From contig CANLLR010000004.1 of NCBI GenBank assembly GCA_947491985.1, positions 1 to 64,000 of the forward strand: 64,000 nucleotides of DNA. Reading direction: 5' to 3'. Below, piece by piece: positions 36,147 to 46,653 of this stretch. A program made the position numbers and the translations under genes. Positions within the stretch are counted from its first letter, which is position 1; the number at the start of each line of letters is the position of its first letter. Origin of the DNA: Flavobacteriaceae bacterium. Lineage in GTDB: Bacteria > Bacteroidota > Bacteroidia > Flavobacteriales > Flavobacteriaceae. The notes below the pieces were generated by a model. That model was not told the DNA's origin and ran no database searches. It saw only the letters and a program-made list of their open reading frames with translations.

Positions 36147-37811
36147 TTATTTTTTTGTGTCAGCAATTATTTTTCCGTCTCTCATAGTAATTTTTCTATT
36201 GCATTTTTGACTCCAATACTCATTTTTTGAAGAAACTATAATGGTCCATTTGTTTGTTGGATCTGTAATAAAATCAACAATTTCTATGGTGGCAATTTCA
36301 TCCATTTTATCCAAAGGCTCTTCGTAAAAAAGAATTTTAGGTTTATTTACAATACTTCTAGCTAAGAGTATTTTTTGAGCATTGGAAGAGGATAACTGTC
36401 TTCCGTCAGGGAATATTTTGGTATCTAACCCTTTAGGTAGTGTTTTAATAAAAGCACCAAGTTTGACACTTTCTATTGCCCACTTTACATCGTCATGAGT
36501 AACCAGCGGATTGTTGAAAGTGATGTTTTCTAAAATTGTACCTTCAAATGGAGTTTCACCGTGTGTGATTGTCCCTATTTGAGAGCGGTATTGTGCTAAA
36601 TCAATTTTTCGATAGGTGTCATCATTTATAAAAAAGGATCCAGACGTGGGTTGCATCGCGCCTGATAAGATTCGAATGAGAGTTGTTTTGCCAGAGCCAT
36701 TATTTCCGTCGAGATAAATTTTTTCCGACTGTTCGATTTTCAAATTTATTTTGTCAAGCACATCAATTGTTGAATCAGGAAATTTGAATAGTAAGTTTTC
36801 AATTTCTAAGCTAATGTTGTTAAAGCAGTAGTCTTGATTTTTAGATTGAGGTTCTTCAATTGTCAAATCTACAATTTGACCAATTTTTTCGACAGAGGTT
36901 AATACATCGTACAAACTTTCCAATGCCATGATTATTTTTTCGACCGAGTTAATTACCAACAAAATAATGATTTCGGCAGCCACGAACTGACCAATATTCA
37001 TTTGCTGATTTAGAACTAAGTAACCGCCAATTAGCAACAAACAAGCAGTAATAATTACTTTAAAAACGATCAATTGAGTAAATTGTCTTTTAATTACTCT
37101 GAAATGCTTTTCACGGTATATAATATATTCTTCAACTAAAATATTGTTTTTGTTAAGTGCAAAATCGAAATTGTCTTGCTTCCTAAAACTAAAGCTATTT
37201 CGTGCTATTTCTTGCAACCAACTTGCCACTTTGTATTTGTATTTTGATTCTTTTAAACTAGAGGCTAATCCTGGCGCATACGAGAATTTAAAGATGAAAT
37301 AAAGTAATGAAAGTAAAAGTATTCCGAACAGTATAAAAAACGGATGGTACAGTGATAATAAGATGATTCCAAATAAAATTTGTAACAAGGCTGTTGAAAA
37401 ATCGATGAGTAATTTTGATGTTCCTTTTTGAATGGAGATGGTGTCAAAAAAACGATTGGCCAATTCAGGAGGATATTGATTGTATAATTCTTCGAATTTT
37501 ATTTTAGGTAATCGGTAGCTGAATTCAAACGAGGAGCGTACAAATATTTTTTGTTGTAAGTTTTCGGTTATTCGTAGTTGCATTAATGATAAAATGCCAA
37601 CCAGCGCAACACCAATAACTACAATTACGACTAATACTATCCATGAAATGCTTACTCTTCCCGCTTGAATTAAGTTGACGATTGCTTGGATGCCCAGAGG
37701 TAAAGACAAGCTTACTAATCCGGCAAAAATGGCGTAAAAGAAGATTTGAGTTACATCTCTACGGTCAAGTTTTAGAAGACTCAAAAATCGTTTTAAAGGC
37801 GTTTGGTTCAT
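36147..37811 (-). CDS. ABC transporter permease/ATP-binding protein with atypical ATPase motifs
   Basis: TM domain plus Walker A YLDGNNGSGKTTLIRILSG; degenerate LSSSNAQ and ILFYEEP. Confidence 0.9.
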   Translation of the reverse strand: MNQTPLKRFLSLLKLDRRDVTQIFFYAIFAGLVSLSLPLGIQAIVNLIQAGRVSISWIVLVVIVVIGVALVGILSLMQLRITENLQQKIFVRSSFEFSYRLPKIKFEELYNQYPPELANRFFDTISIQKGTSKLLIDFSTALLQILFGIILLSLYHPFFILFGILLLSLLYFIFKFSYAPGLASSLKESKYKYKVASWLQEIARNSFSFRKQDNFDFALNKNNILVEEYIIYREKHFRVIKRQFTQLIVFKVIITACLLLIGGYLVLNQQMNIGQFVAAEIIILLVINSVEKIIMALESLYDVLTSVEKIGQIVDLTIEEPQSKNQDYCFNNISLEIENLLFKFPDSTIDVLDKINLKIEQSEKIYLDGNNGSGKTTLIRILSGAMQPTSGSFFINDDTYRKIDLAQYRSQIGTITHGETPFEGTILENITFNNPLVTHDDVKWAIESVKLGAFIKTLPKGLDTKIFPDGRQLSSSNAQKILLARSIVNKPKILFYEEPLDKMDEIATIEIVDFITDPTNKWTIIVSSKNEYWSQKCNRKITMRDGKIIADTKK

Positions 37812-37813
37812 AG

Positions 37814-38485
37814 TTATTGCAGGGTGTTTTCAATTAAATTAATATAGAAGTCGGTGGGAGAAACACTAGAATTACAATTCGTTATTGTTTTTAAGTGATC
37901 TTTAAGAAAGTGTTGATGTAATGCGCCTTCTACGATTGAAGAAGCCAAACTTTTAGCAAATCCATATTCTGGATTTACCGCTGTTATCATTTCAACTATT
38001 CGATTAATGACTCTTTTGTACACTAAAAAGAAACCCTCTTTGTTCTCTTCGTCAACTTCTTTGGTGAGTAAGGTTTTAGTAAACTCTTGGACGATTATTT
38101 TATTTAAAATGGATTCGTTAACGTGGAAGGTTGCGCTGTCATCTTCTACTTTTTCAGTAACGATGCAAATGCCTTTTTTTAGGCGTTCCATTGGATCGGA
38201 AACGTTGGTTGTTGCAAAAGCCAGTTTGTATTCAATCCAACCCCAATACCAGGTGGAGAGGTATAACATTAATTTATGTTTGCTTTCAAAGTACCGATAG
38301 ATTGAACTTTCATTAGAGTTTATTTTTTCACCTAGTTTTTTGAAAGTAAAATTTTCAAAGCCGATTTCATCAATTAAAAGAATGCTTTGTTCGATTATTT
38401 TTTTTCCCAATTCGGATGTTTCAGGATTTTTAACATACAATTTATCGTTAACCGAAATGATGATGTTTGACAGTAAGTTTTGCAT
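37814..38485 (-). CDS. TetR/AcrR family transcriptional regulator
   Basis: IIEQSILLIDEIGFENFTFKKLGEKINSNESSIYRYFESKHKLMLYL HTH. Confidence 0.92.
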   Translation of the reverse strand: MQNLLSNIIISVNDKLYVKNPETSELGKKIIEQSILLIDEIGFENFTFKKLGEKINSNESSIYRYFESKHKLMLYLSTWYWGWIEYKLAFATTNVSDPMERLKKGICIVTEKVEDDSATFHVNESILNKIIVQEFTKTLLTKEVDEENKEGFFLVYKRVINRIVEMITAVNPEYGFAKSLASSIVEGALHQHFLKDHLKTITNCNSSVSPTDFYINLIENTLQ

Positions 38486-38494
38486 AATAGAGAG

Positions 38495-39196
38495 TTATAT
38501 GTCTTGTTTATTGGGTTGGGTTTTCATTTGAATTACGTCAACTAAAAACGCAAAAGCCATTGAAAAATAAATGTATCCTTTTGGTATTTCAAACTGAAAT
38601 CCTTCTGCGATAAGCGAAACGCCAATCATCATTAAAAAGCACAAAGCGAGTACTTTAAATGACGGATGTTTGGATATAAATGCGCTAATTGGTTTGGATG
38701 CGAAAAGCATGATAACAACTGTAACAATTACTGCGGTGTACATGATCCAAAGGTCATTTACCATTCCCACCGCTGTAATTATAGAGTCAACCGAAAATAC
38801 TAAATCTAATAAAATTACCTCGCCCAAAAGTTTGCCAAAAGTTCCTTTCTTTGGGAGTTCAGCTTCATGTGAATTGGCAATTTCTGTTTTATGATAGATT
38901 TCTTTTGTGCTTTTGTAAATTAAAAACAAGCCCCCTAGAATTAGAATTAATCCTTTTCCCGTGAAGTCAATTTCGAAAAGTGAAAATAATGTTGTATCTA
39001 ATTTTAATATCCAAGAAATAAAAGCGAGTAAAGCCAATCGCATAACCATTGCTAATCCGATACCCCAAAAGCGCAATTTATTTCGTTGACTTTCTGGAAG
39101 TTTGTCTGCTAAAATGGATATAAAAATAATGTTGTCTATTCCTAAAATTACTTCAAGTGCAATCAAGGATAGTAAAGGAATTAGTGCATCGATCAT
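38495..39196 (-). CDS. TerC family integral membrane protein
   Basis: LIALEVILGIDNIIFISILADKLPESQRNKLRFWGI; VILLDLVFSVDSIITAVGMV. Confidence 0.95.
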   Translation of the reverse strand: MIDALIPLLSLIALEVILGIDNIIFISILADKLPESQRNKLRFWGIGLAMVMRLALLAFISWILKLDTTLFSLFEIDFTGKGLILILGGLFLIYKSTKEIYHKTEIANSHEAELPKKGTFGKLLGEVILLDLVFSVDSIITAVGMVNDLWIMYTAVIVTVVIMLFASKPISAFISKHPSFKVLALCFLMMIGVSLIAEGFQFEIPKGYIYFSMAFAFLVDVIQMKTQPNKQDI

Positions 39197-39208
39197 AGTA
39201 TTTGGGTA

Positions 39209-39844
39209 TTAGAAATTAATTTTAAATCCGAAATTCAAATTTTTTAAGTCTTGAAATTCGGGTTTGATGTTATTTTCTTTTAAGTCGAGGTATTTCAGAT
39301 GGTCTAAAGTTTCTAATTTTGGAACTTCCTTAAATTTATTATTGTTCAAATACAACGATTCTAAGTTTTTAAAACGCATTAACTCACTTGGAAGTGTTGA
39401 CAGGTTATCGTTTTCTAGATGCAGTGATTTTAATTTTGGAAGTTTAGATAATAGTAAAAGTGTTTTAGGAAGATTCATGTTTTGGTCATCATTTAAATAA
39501 ATTTCTTCCAAATTAGTCAAATTAGAAAATCCTTCAGGTAAATTCGTAAAGTCATTACTACTTAAATCAATTGTTTTTAGGGATTTAATTTTTGTTATTG
39601 CTAATGGAATTTCTTTCAGATGATCGCCTTTCAAGTTTAAATACTCTAGGTTAGTGAATTTCGTCCAGTCCTCATTTGAAATAATGATCTTTTGATTGCT
39701 AAGATTTAATCTAAGTACTTTTTCTGGCTCTTTTAATGCCTCATTTATAGATGTATATTCTTTTGCTTTGTTACTATTTTGACCCACCACCATCGTGGTT
39801 GTGATTGTAAATAGTACAATTGGGATGTAAAATAACGCTCTCAT
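39209..39844 (-). CDS. Secreted leucine-rich repeat protein
   Basis: Signal peptide then repeated LxxLxLxxNxLxxLPxxLxxLxxL. Confidence 0.9.
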   Translation of the reverse strand: MRALFYIPIVLFTITTTMVVGQNSNKAKEYTSINEALKEPEKVLRLNLSNQKIIISNEDWTKFTNLEYLNLKGDHLKEIPLAITKIKSLKTIDLSSNDFTNLPEGFSNLTNLEEIYLNDDQNMNLPKTLLLLSKLPKLKSLHLENDNLSTLPSELMRFKNLESLYLNNNKFKEVPKLETLDHLKYLDLKENNIKPEFQDLKNLNFGFKINF

Positions 39845-39940
39845 TGTAATATTATTTAATGTTAAAACAACAAATTTAATTGCAAATATAATAGTAATGC
39901 TATTAAAAATGTAATTTTAACTTTTATTTATAAAAAAGAC

Positions 39941-39976
39941 AAAAAAAAGAGACTCAAATTAATGAATCTCTCAAAA
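39941..39976 (-). terminator. Weak intrinsic terminator for gpmI
   Basis: GAGACTC aaattaat GAATCTCTC next to an A-tract. Confidence 0.45.
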
Positions 39977-39992
39977 GAAGTTTTACATTACT

Positions 39993-41513
39993 TTACAGTA
40001 ACGATTTTCCTGTCATGACTGCAGGTTTTTGAATTCCCATTAAGGTTAAAATAGTAGGAGCAATGTCGCCTAAAACACCATCATGAATGGTTTTTAAATC
40101 TTTATCAACTAAAATAATCGGCACTGGATTAGTAGTGTGTGCCGTATTTGGTGAACCATCAGGGTTGATCATTGTTTCGCAATTGCCATGATCGGCAATG
40201 ATAATTGTGGTGTAGTTGTTTTGTAAAGCAATTTTAACTACTTCTTTAACACAAGCGTCTACAGCTTCGCAAGCCCTAATCGCTGCTGTCATCACGCCAG
40301 TATGTCCAACCATATCGCCGTTGGCAAAATTCAAACATACAAAGTCAACCTCGCCTTTATTTAGTTCAGGAATTAACGCATCTTTTAATTCAAAAGCGCT
40401 CATTTCGGGCTGTAAATCGTAGGTGGCTACTTTGGGAGAGTTTCGTAAAATTCGAGTTTCACCCACAAATGGTACTTCGCGACCGCCCGAAAAGAAAAAA
40501 GTAACATGAGGGTATTTTTCTGTTTCGGCAATACGAATTTGCTTTTTATGGTGTTTTTCGAGAACTTCACCAAGTGTTTCGGTAAGGTTGTCTTTGTCAT
40601 AAATTACATGAATATTCTTGAAGGTATCGTCATAATTGGTCATGGTCACATAATACAAATTTAATTTGTGCATGTTGAATTCGTGGCAATCGCTTTGTGA
40701 AAGTACTTCGGTTAATTCACGTCCTCTATCGGTTCTAAAATTAAAGAAAATAACTACATCGTCTTCTTCAATTTTTGCCAAAGGTTGGCTGTTTTCATCC
40801 ACCATTACCATGGGCTGAATGAATTCATCAGTTATATTTTCGTTATAACTTTGCTGAATACCTTCAATAGCGTTGGCGCAATTTTTTCCAGTGGCATGTA
40901 CAAGTAAATCATACGCCAATTTAACGCGCTCCCAACGTTTGTCTCTATCCATAGCATAATAACGACCGATGATAGTAGCGATTTTGGCCGTCGTATCTTT
41001 AATGTATTCTTGTAAGTTAGCAATGTCGAGTAATGCCGATTTCGGATCTACATCGCGTCCATCAGTAAAAGCATGAACAAATACTTTCTCTAAACCATAT
41101 TCTTGAGCAGCTTCCAATAAACCGTATAAATGAGAAGTATGCGAATGAACGCCACCATTAGAAACCAATCCTAAAAAATGCACTTTTTTGTTGTTTTCTA
41201 ACGCATACTTAAAAGCATCTAAAAGGGGTTTTTCTTGGTGTACCGTTTTGTGTTCTACGGCCAAATTGATTCGGGCTAAATCTTGGTAAACAATTCGTCC
41301 AGCACCTAAATTCATGTGGCCTACTTCTGAGTTTCCCATCTGACCTTCGGGTAAGCCTACATTCAAACCATCGGTGCGCAATTGGGCATTGGGATATTGT
41401 GAATACAAACTGTTTATAAAAGGAATGTTGGCATTATCAATAGCAGAAACTTTAGGATCAGGCGATTTACCCCAGCCATCTAAAATCATTAAAATTACTT
41501 TCTTATTCATCAC
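39993..41513 (-). CDS. gpmI: 2,3-bisphosphoglycerate-independent phosphoglycerate mutase
   Basis: LMILDGWGKSPDPKVSAIDNANIPFI, GQMGNSEVGHMNLGAGRIVYQDL, IADHGNCETMINPDGSPNTAHTTNPVP. Confidence 0.97.
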   Translation of the reverse strand: MMNKKVILMILDGWGKSPDPKVSAIDNANIPFINSLYSQYPNAQLRTDGLNVGLPEGQMGNSEVGHMNLGAGRIVYQDLARINLAVEHKTVHQEKPLLDAFKYALENNKKVHFLGLVSNGGVHSHTSHLYGLLEAAQEYGLEKVFVHAFTDGRDVDPKSALLDIANLQEYIKDTTAKIATIIGRYYAMDRDKRWERVKLAYDLLVHATGKNCANAIEGIQQSYNENITDEFIQPMVMVDENSQPLAKIEEDDVVIFFNFRTDRGRELTEVLSQSDCHEFNMHKLNLYYVTMTNYDDTFKNIHVIYDKDNLTETLGEVLEKHHKKQIRIAETEKYPHVTFFFSGGREVPFVGETRILRNSPKVATYDLQPEMSAFELKDALIPELNKGEVDFVCLNFANGDMVGHTGVMTAAIRACEAVDACVKEVVKIALQNNYTTIIIADHGNCETMINPDGSPNTAHTTNPVPIILVDKDLKTIHDGVLGDIAPTILTLMGIQKPAVMTGKSLL

Positions 41514-41579
41514 TATTTATTTGTAACAAAGATATGGTATTTTGGAGCGTAACGTCACATTGAAGTTGTTGGAAGCTTT

Positions 41580-43988
41580 TTATCGCAACGAATTGTAATC
41601 TATAAAATAACGTATGCTAATCGAAAAAACATGCGTTAATCTATCGTTATTGAGTACATTTTTCAAATTGTCTGAATAATCGGTGGTGAATTCTCTACTA
41701 AAATCCACAGCATTGTTTCGGTACAGTATCGAAATTTGACTGCCTGGCGCAAACCACCACGAATAGGACAAATCTAAATTCCATGTATTGAAATTGGAAT
41801 TTCTATTGGTTAAGTAGGTCGTATTATGCAGTAATGAACCATCTTCTTGAAGTGTCAAAATATCGTTATTTAGAGCGTAAGATAGGTAATGGCGGACCGA
41901 TAAATTAAAAGTCATCAAATCGTTTATCGAATATTTTCCAACAACCGTATTTGAAAAAGTAGTTCGGTTTCTTCGTGTAAAAACGACATCCGAATTATCG
42001 TTGGCAATCCATCCTATATTGTTGTCTTGTTTGTTGAAATTGAATTCGTAAATGAGCGATAATTTGTTGCTAAAACGATATCTTGGCGCAAACGAAAAAC
42101 CATAGTTCAATCTATTTTTTTCATTAAAATAGGTAAAAGAAGGTTGAATGTCTATCGCAAATTTTCGTGCATAATTAGAAGAAAAAGTAAAAGTACCATT
42201 GTAATTGTCTGGAATGACCACAAAACGTTGTTGGTTGTTATTTTGCGCTTCATAAAAATCATACGTATTGATTGGTTTAACTACAAAACTGAGTCCGTAA
42301 TAGTCGTTTCTTTTTTTAGTAGTAAGATTAAAATTCAATGACGAATACGCCGCTTGTACTCTTCCGGTTCTATTGTCAAATTCTGAATATTGGTTAAAAT
42401 TCACCGAAAAGGCATTGATGTTGCCAACGGAATTTAAAATTCGGTAACTCGAATTGAGATACACATTATGAAAGTGCGTAAGAAAATTAATACCTAAATC
42501 ATTGATGTCATAATCTGTAGAAACATATCGACCTCCAACCGAATAACGGTATTTTCCGCTTGTTTCTTTAAAATTAAGAGAGGTCGAATAGCCTTTTTTA
42601 GAGTCATCTCCTAATTCATTGATGTAACTGTATTTGTAATCACCACTTAAGTTGTAGGTGTTTCTTCTGGTGTTTAAGTCGAATAACAGTGCCGAAACGT
42701 TGGCGTCTCTAAATTCACCGTTTCGTGTAACGTTAGTGTTTACAAAACTCACAGATGAATTTTTTCGAAACCGCTGATCCAAAACAAACACATTAAAATT
42801 TGCCAAAGGTTCTACCACTTCTTGACGTTCTTCATTCGTGACCGTGTTTCGAATATCCGCATACGTTTTTTTTGTTATGCCATTCAGCACACCTATTCCG
42901 AGTCCATTTTTAGTACGTCCTGAAATTTTTAATGCGTTTAATAAATTTACAAATTCAGGATATTTGGTCACTTCTTCATTGGTGTCAAGTGTTGGAAAAG
43001 CCGACGGACTTCCACCAATCCGTCTAGAATACAATAAATTTCCTTTGTTGAACAATTCGGTACCTTCGGTAAAAAACGGACGGTTTTCGTTGAATTGTTG
43101 TTCAAACGGACCCAGATTCAGTTCTACTTTATCGAAAGCGGTTTGTCCGAAATCAGGGACTAAAATCGCATCCAACGTAAAAGCATCACTCAATCCATAT
43201 TTAATATCTAAGCCACCTTTTAATTCGCCTTTTGTTTGTTTGGCATCGTTGTTTAAATAAAAAGAAGCGTACGGAATTAGAAACAATCGCGTTGGGGTTT
43301 CTATATTTTCAATACCTTCTAAAATACCAGCTTGATTGGCTTCGGTTGCAATTTTATTATCGAGTAAATTCCACGTAAATTGTTGTCGCAAACCTCTAAT
43401 TTCGCGATAAAAATTCAATCCCCAGGTTTGTTTTTTTTCAGATGAAAAGCGCAAAGCGGCATATGGAATTTTCATTTCAACCACCCATCCATAATCAGTT
43501 ATGGCTACTTTACTATCCCAAATGGCATTCCAAGATCCGTCTTCTTTATTGATGTTGGTATACACAACGTCTTGTTGCACACCGGCAGCACTAACAAAAA
43601 AACGAAATTCTTGTTGTCCGTCGTTGTATCCGTTTATAAATACACCAAAGTGATCGGCATTACCAAAATTGTCTCTTGTCGTTAATTCTCGCGTTATAGT
43701 TTCGGGTTCATTGTCATACATTATCGCTGCAACGTATAAAGCATCATGAGCGTAAACTACTTTTACTTCGGTCTTTTTTTCGGGCAATTCAAGTTTACCA
43801 TTGTCCGGAGCAAGCATTTCAAAATTTGTAGCAATAGCTGCCGATTTCCATACTTCTTCTTCAAATTTGGCATCAATAACTATTTTTTCGTTGGTGAAAT
43901 TGGTTACTAATGTTTTCTTCTCAGTCTGAGCAAAACAATGCAAAGAGATAAGAAAAAAAAGAATTTGAAAATTAAACTTTGGGGTCAT
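41580..43988 (-). CDS. DUF5916-like outer-membrane beta-barrel protein with N-terminal carbohydrate-binding-like domain
   Basis: KIVIDAKFEEEVWKSAAIATNFE, DGSWNAIWDSKVAITDYGWVVEMKIPYAALRF, NENRPFFTEGTELF. Confidence 0.88.
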   Translation of the reverse strand: MTPKFNFQILFFLISLHCFAQTEKKTLVTNFTNEKIVIDAKFEEEVWKSAAIATNFEMLAPDNGKLELPEKKTEVKVVYAHDALYVAAIMYDNEPETITRELTTRDNFGNADHFGVFINGYNDGQQEFRFFVSAAGVQQDVVYTNINKEDGSWNAIWDSKVAITDYGWVVEMKIPYAALRFSSEKKQTWGLNFYREIRGLRQQFTWNLLDNKIATEANQAGILEGIENIETPTRLFLIPYASFYLNNDAKQTKGELKGGLDIKYGLSDAFTLDAILVPDFGQTAFDKVELNLGPFEQQFNENRPFFTEGTELFNKGNLLYSRRIGGSPSAFPTLDTNEEVTKYPEFVNLLNALKISGRTKNGLGIGVLNGITKKTYADIRNTVTNEERQEVVEPLANFNVFVLDQRFRKNSSVSFVNTNVTRNGEFRDANVSALLFDLNTRRNTYNLSGDYKYSYINELGDDSKKGYSTSLNFKETSGKYRYSVGGRYVSTDYDINDLGINFLTHFHNVYLNSSYRILNSVGNINAFSVNFNQYSEFDNRTGRVQAAYSSLNFNLTTKKRNDYYGLSFVVKPINTYDFYEAQNNNQQRFVVIPDNYNGTFTFSSNYARKFAIDIQPSFTYFNEKNRLNYGFSFAPRYRFSNKLSLIYEFNFNKQDNNIGWIANDNSDVVFTRRNRTTFSNTVVGKYSINDLMTFNLSVRHYLSYALNNDILTLQEDGSLLHNTTYLTNRNSNFNTWNLDLSYSWWFAPGSQISILYRNNAVDFSREFTTDYSDNLKNVLNNDRLTHVFSISIRYFIDYNSLR

Positions 43989-44248
43989 TCACTAATTTTT
44001 TACATGCAAATATAATTTTTATTGTATTTAATACAAGTATAATCTCTTAAACTGTATTTTAAGTTTTGCTTTAACAAAACATTATAAATTATAAGAAAAA
44101 TAGTATAATAATCTAAATCTTTTGTATTATATCGTTTAAAATATTCACTTTAACGAACATTTGTGATAAAAATCATTTATTATAAGACGGATATGTTGTA
44201 CCATTGTATTCCCCAAGTTTTAATATTTAATAAATAACCTACGTATTT

Positions 44249-44953
44249 ATGATATACCGATTTTTATTAGCATCAGTTTTTATTTTCATATCGTTTAATG
44301 AAAAGAAACCTACACGTTTTATTGAATATGCTGTCGTAACCAAAGAGACCAAGTTAGTAACTCCCGAAGAAAGTGTTTATAATGCTTTAAACGCTAACTC
44401 CTTTGATATCCCTACATTCGAATGTTTTTCAAAAGCGTTACAAGGTTTTCACAAATTAAAAGAATCAGGAAAAGTGAGTAAAGAATTCTTAACTATAGTA
44501 GATTACAGTTTACCTTCCACTGTAAAGCGTTTGTGGATTATTGACATTAAGACCAATACCGTTGTATTGAATTCGTTAGTTGCTCACGGAAAAAATTCGG
44601 GAGAAAATTTCGCCACTAGTTTTTCAAATAAATGCGAATCCAATAAAAGCAGTTTAGGATTTTTTACCACGGGTGAAACCTATGTTGGAAAACATGGTTT
44701 ATCATTAAAATTAGACGGATTGGAAAATGGCGTAAACAATATGGCTCGAACACGTGCAATTGTAATGCATGCTGCTGATTATGTAACCGAAAATTTCGCA
44801 AAAGCACATCGCCGATTGGGTTTAAGTCACGGTTGTCCGGCTTTACCGCCTAATTTAAGCGCAAAAATAATTTCGACTATAAAAGGCAAATCGTGTTTGT
44901 TTATTTATCATCCTTCTTTGTACAATGCAAATACTTCAAAATTAGTATCGTAA
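44249..44953 (+). CDS. Murein L,D-transpeptidase catalytic domain family protein
   Basis: IDYSLPSTVKRLWIIDIKTN, VMHAADYV...RRLGLSHGCPALPP active-site region. Confidence 0.9.
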   Translation: MIYRFLLASVFIFISFNEKKPTRFIEYAVVTKETKLVTPEESVYNALNANSFDIPTFECFSKALQGFHKLKESGKVSKEFLTIVDYSLPSTVKRLWIIDIKTNTVVLNSLVAHGKNSGENFATSFSNKCESNKSSLGFFTTGETYVGKHGLSLKLDGLENGVNNMARTRAIVMHAADYVTENFAKAHRRLGLSHGCPALPPNLSAKIISTIKGKSCLFIYHPSLYNANTSKLVS

Positions 44954-46648
44954 TTTAGCATACAATTCGGCGTCCAAACAATAAATGTCTTCTCTAAATT
45001 GGAGTATACCTTGGTTTTCCCAAGCCGTCCAATACAACTGATGTACATATACATCGTCTATAACTTTAATGACAATCGTTTTTAACTCGGGTTTTGGAAA
45101 CACTTTCTTTTCAATTACTAAATTTGCATTTTTAGCTAAAAGTTTAGCATTTTTCTTCGCAATAGCAAGCTCTTTTTCTTTTTGTAGTTTGTAGTAATAT
45201 TTGATGTCTGTTGTGTCAGCAACTCTTTTTAATGACCATTTGGTTGTGTCGTTAATAATATGGACTGCCATTTCTAAAGGTTTTTCTAAACGCACACAAC
45301 CCGAACTCAAAGATCGGTTACTAAATCCAAAATAATCACGGTGATTGGTGTCGTGTAAATACACCGAATATTTGTTAGGGAAATTAATTTTCATTACTCC
45401 CAAAGCGTTATTCCGTCCAGGGTTTTGAACGTATCTGTATTTGTAAGCATCTGATTTTTTCCAGGAATATGGACTCACTTCTTGGTTTTTGTTGTTTAAA
45501 ATAACAAGACCTTTTTTTCTAAAAACACTTCTATCTTTTTCGGCTTCTGGATAAATGTCTTCTCTTAAAATAGTAGGAGGAACGGTCCAATTGGGATTTA
45601 AGTTGATGTTGGAAATTTTTGATTCCAAAATAGGTGTTTTTCTAGTGTCTTTCCCAACAACAATGCGTTGTGATTGCATTGTATCGTTGTTTTTAACCGC
45701 AACTATACTGTAATCAGGAATGTTAATCAACAAATAATGGTTGCCAAAATCACGGGCAAACCATCTCCATCGCTCCATGTTGGCGATAATCTGTTCTTTG
45801 CGGTGACGTTTGTAATGATTCAAGGCGTCAATTGTGCCCCTGCCAATTACAGCATCCGGTTTTAAACCATGTCGCGTTTGAAAAATTTTGACCGCTTCTT
45901 GGGTGTTTTTATCGTAAAGTGTCGACAAAATAGTGTCTTTCACTTTCATCTCATTCCAATACATCAAACGTTTTTTGATGGTCGGAATGTATTTGTTTTT
46001 TTTGTTGGGAAGAATGCGTTCTTTCAAATCGATAAGTCCAATTTTTGTATCATCCGGAAACTGTTCTATTAAATGCAAAGCCGTTTTTAACTTCTTATAT
46101 ATCGTATGATTGGGTTTGCAGTTTTCGATTGTTTGCTTAAAATCGGTATGATCAATGCAATCAAACAGCAACGTATTAACATCGGTAGTTTTTTCTTTAA
46201 GATCCCAATCTTTGTATAGGGCTTTCGGATTTACTTTTCCGTTGCACAAGTGTTTAATATATAATTGTATACTAAGCGTAAGTTGCAAGTCAAACTTAAT
46301 TACCAACGAATCCGCCAATTCATTATAGTTCGACTGCCATGCTTTTAATTGCTTAGCATTATAATCTTCGGGTTCCAATCCTTCGTTTTCGGCAGCTGCA
46401 ATTTCGTTTAAAATAAAGGTTCTATTTTCGAAATTATCCCAAACAATTTCATTGTTGTATTTAGCATAAAAAGTTTTTAAATCGGCATTATCGTGATTGT
46501 TAATCAACAAAGTGTCGATTTTTAATTTCGGATTTGAAAACAATGAAAAGTCAATAAAAGACGCATTCGCAGAAGAAACTTCAATAATGTCATTTCTCTT
46601 GCAACTTAGTAAAACGATACATAAAAGTATAAAGTAGTTTTTACTCAT
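44942..46648 (-). CDS. L,D-transpeptidase family protein (YcbB-like) with peptidoglycan-binding domain
   Basis: AVKIFQTRHGLKPDAVIGRGTIDALN; YSVYLHDTNHRDYFGFSNRSLSSGCVRLEKP. Confidence 0.92.
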   Translation of the reverse strand: MSKNYFILLCIVLLSCKRNDIIEVSSANASFIDFSLFSNPKLKIDTLLINNHDNADLKTFYAKYNNEIVWDNFENRTFILNEIAAAENEGLEPEDYNAKQLKAWQSNYNELADSLVIKFDLQLTLSIQLYIKHLCNGKVNPKALYKDWDLKEKTTDVNTLLFDCIDHTDFKQTIENCKPNHTIYKKLKTALHLIEQFPDDTKIGLIDLKERILPNKKNKYIPTIKKRLMYWNEMKVKDTILSTLYDKNTQEAVKIFQTRHGLKPDAVIGRGTIDALNHYKRHRKEQIIANMERWRWFARDFGNHYLLINIPDYSIVAVKNNDTMQSQRIVVGKDTRKTPILESKISNINLNPNWTVPPTILREDIYPEAEKDRSVFRKKGLVILNNKNQEVSPYSWKKSDAYKYRYVQNPGRNNALGVMKINFPNKYSVYLHDTNHRDYFGFSNRSLSSGCVRLEKPLEMAVHIINDTTKWSLKRVADTTDIKYYYKLQKEKELAIAKKNAKLLAKNANLVIEKKVFPKPELKTIVIKVIDDVYVHQLYWTAWENQGILQFREDIYCLDAELYAKLRY

Positions 46649-46653
46649 AGGCA

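Noticed and set aside
38495-39196. TerC gene as part of a tellurite resistance/phage-defence ter cluster
   Set aside because: Isolated TerC-family gene with no other ter genes; TerC homologues are commonly stand-alone.
39209-39844. LRR gene as a possible novel immunity or effector protein
   Set aside because: An ordinary secreted LRR protein with no linked toxin, nuclease or signalling domain; not supported as a defence system.
42838-43260. 140-aa + strand ORF inside the DUF5916-like gene
   Set aside because: Antisense to a convincing 802-aa ORF; no recognisable motif.
43989-44248. 260-bp AT-rich spacer as a hidden gene or ncRNA
   Set aside because: No ORF, tRNA fold or convincing promoter-terminator pair visible by eye; probably regulatory DNA.
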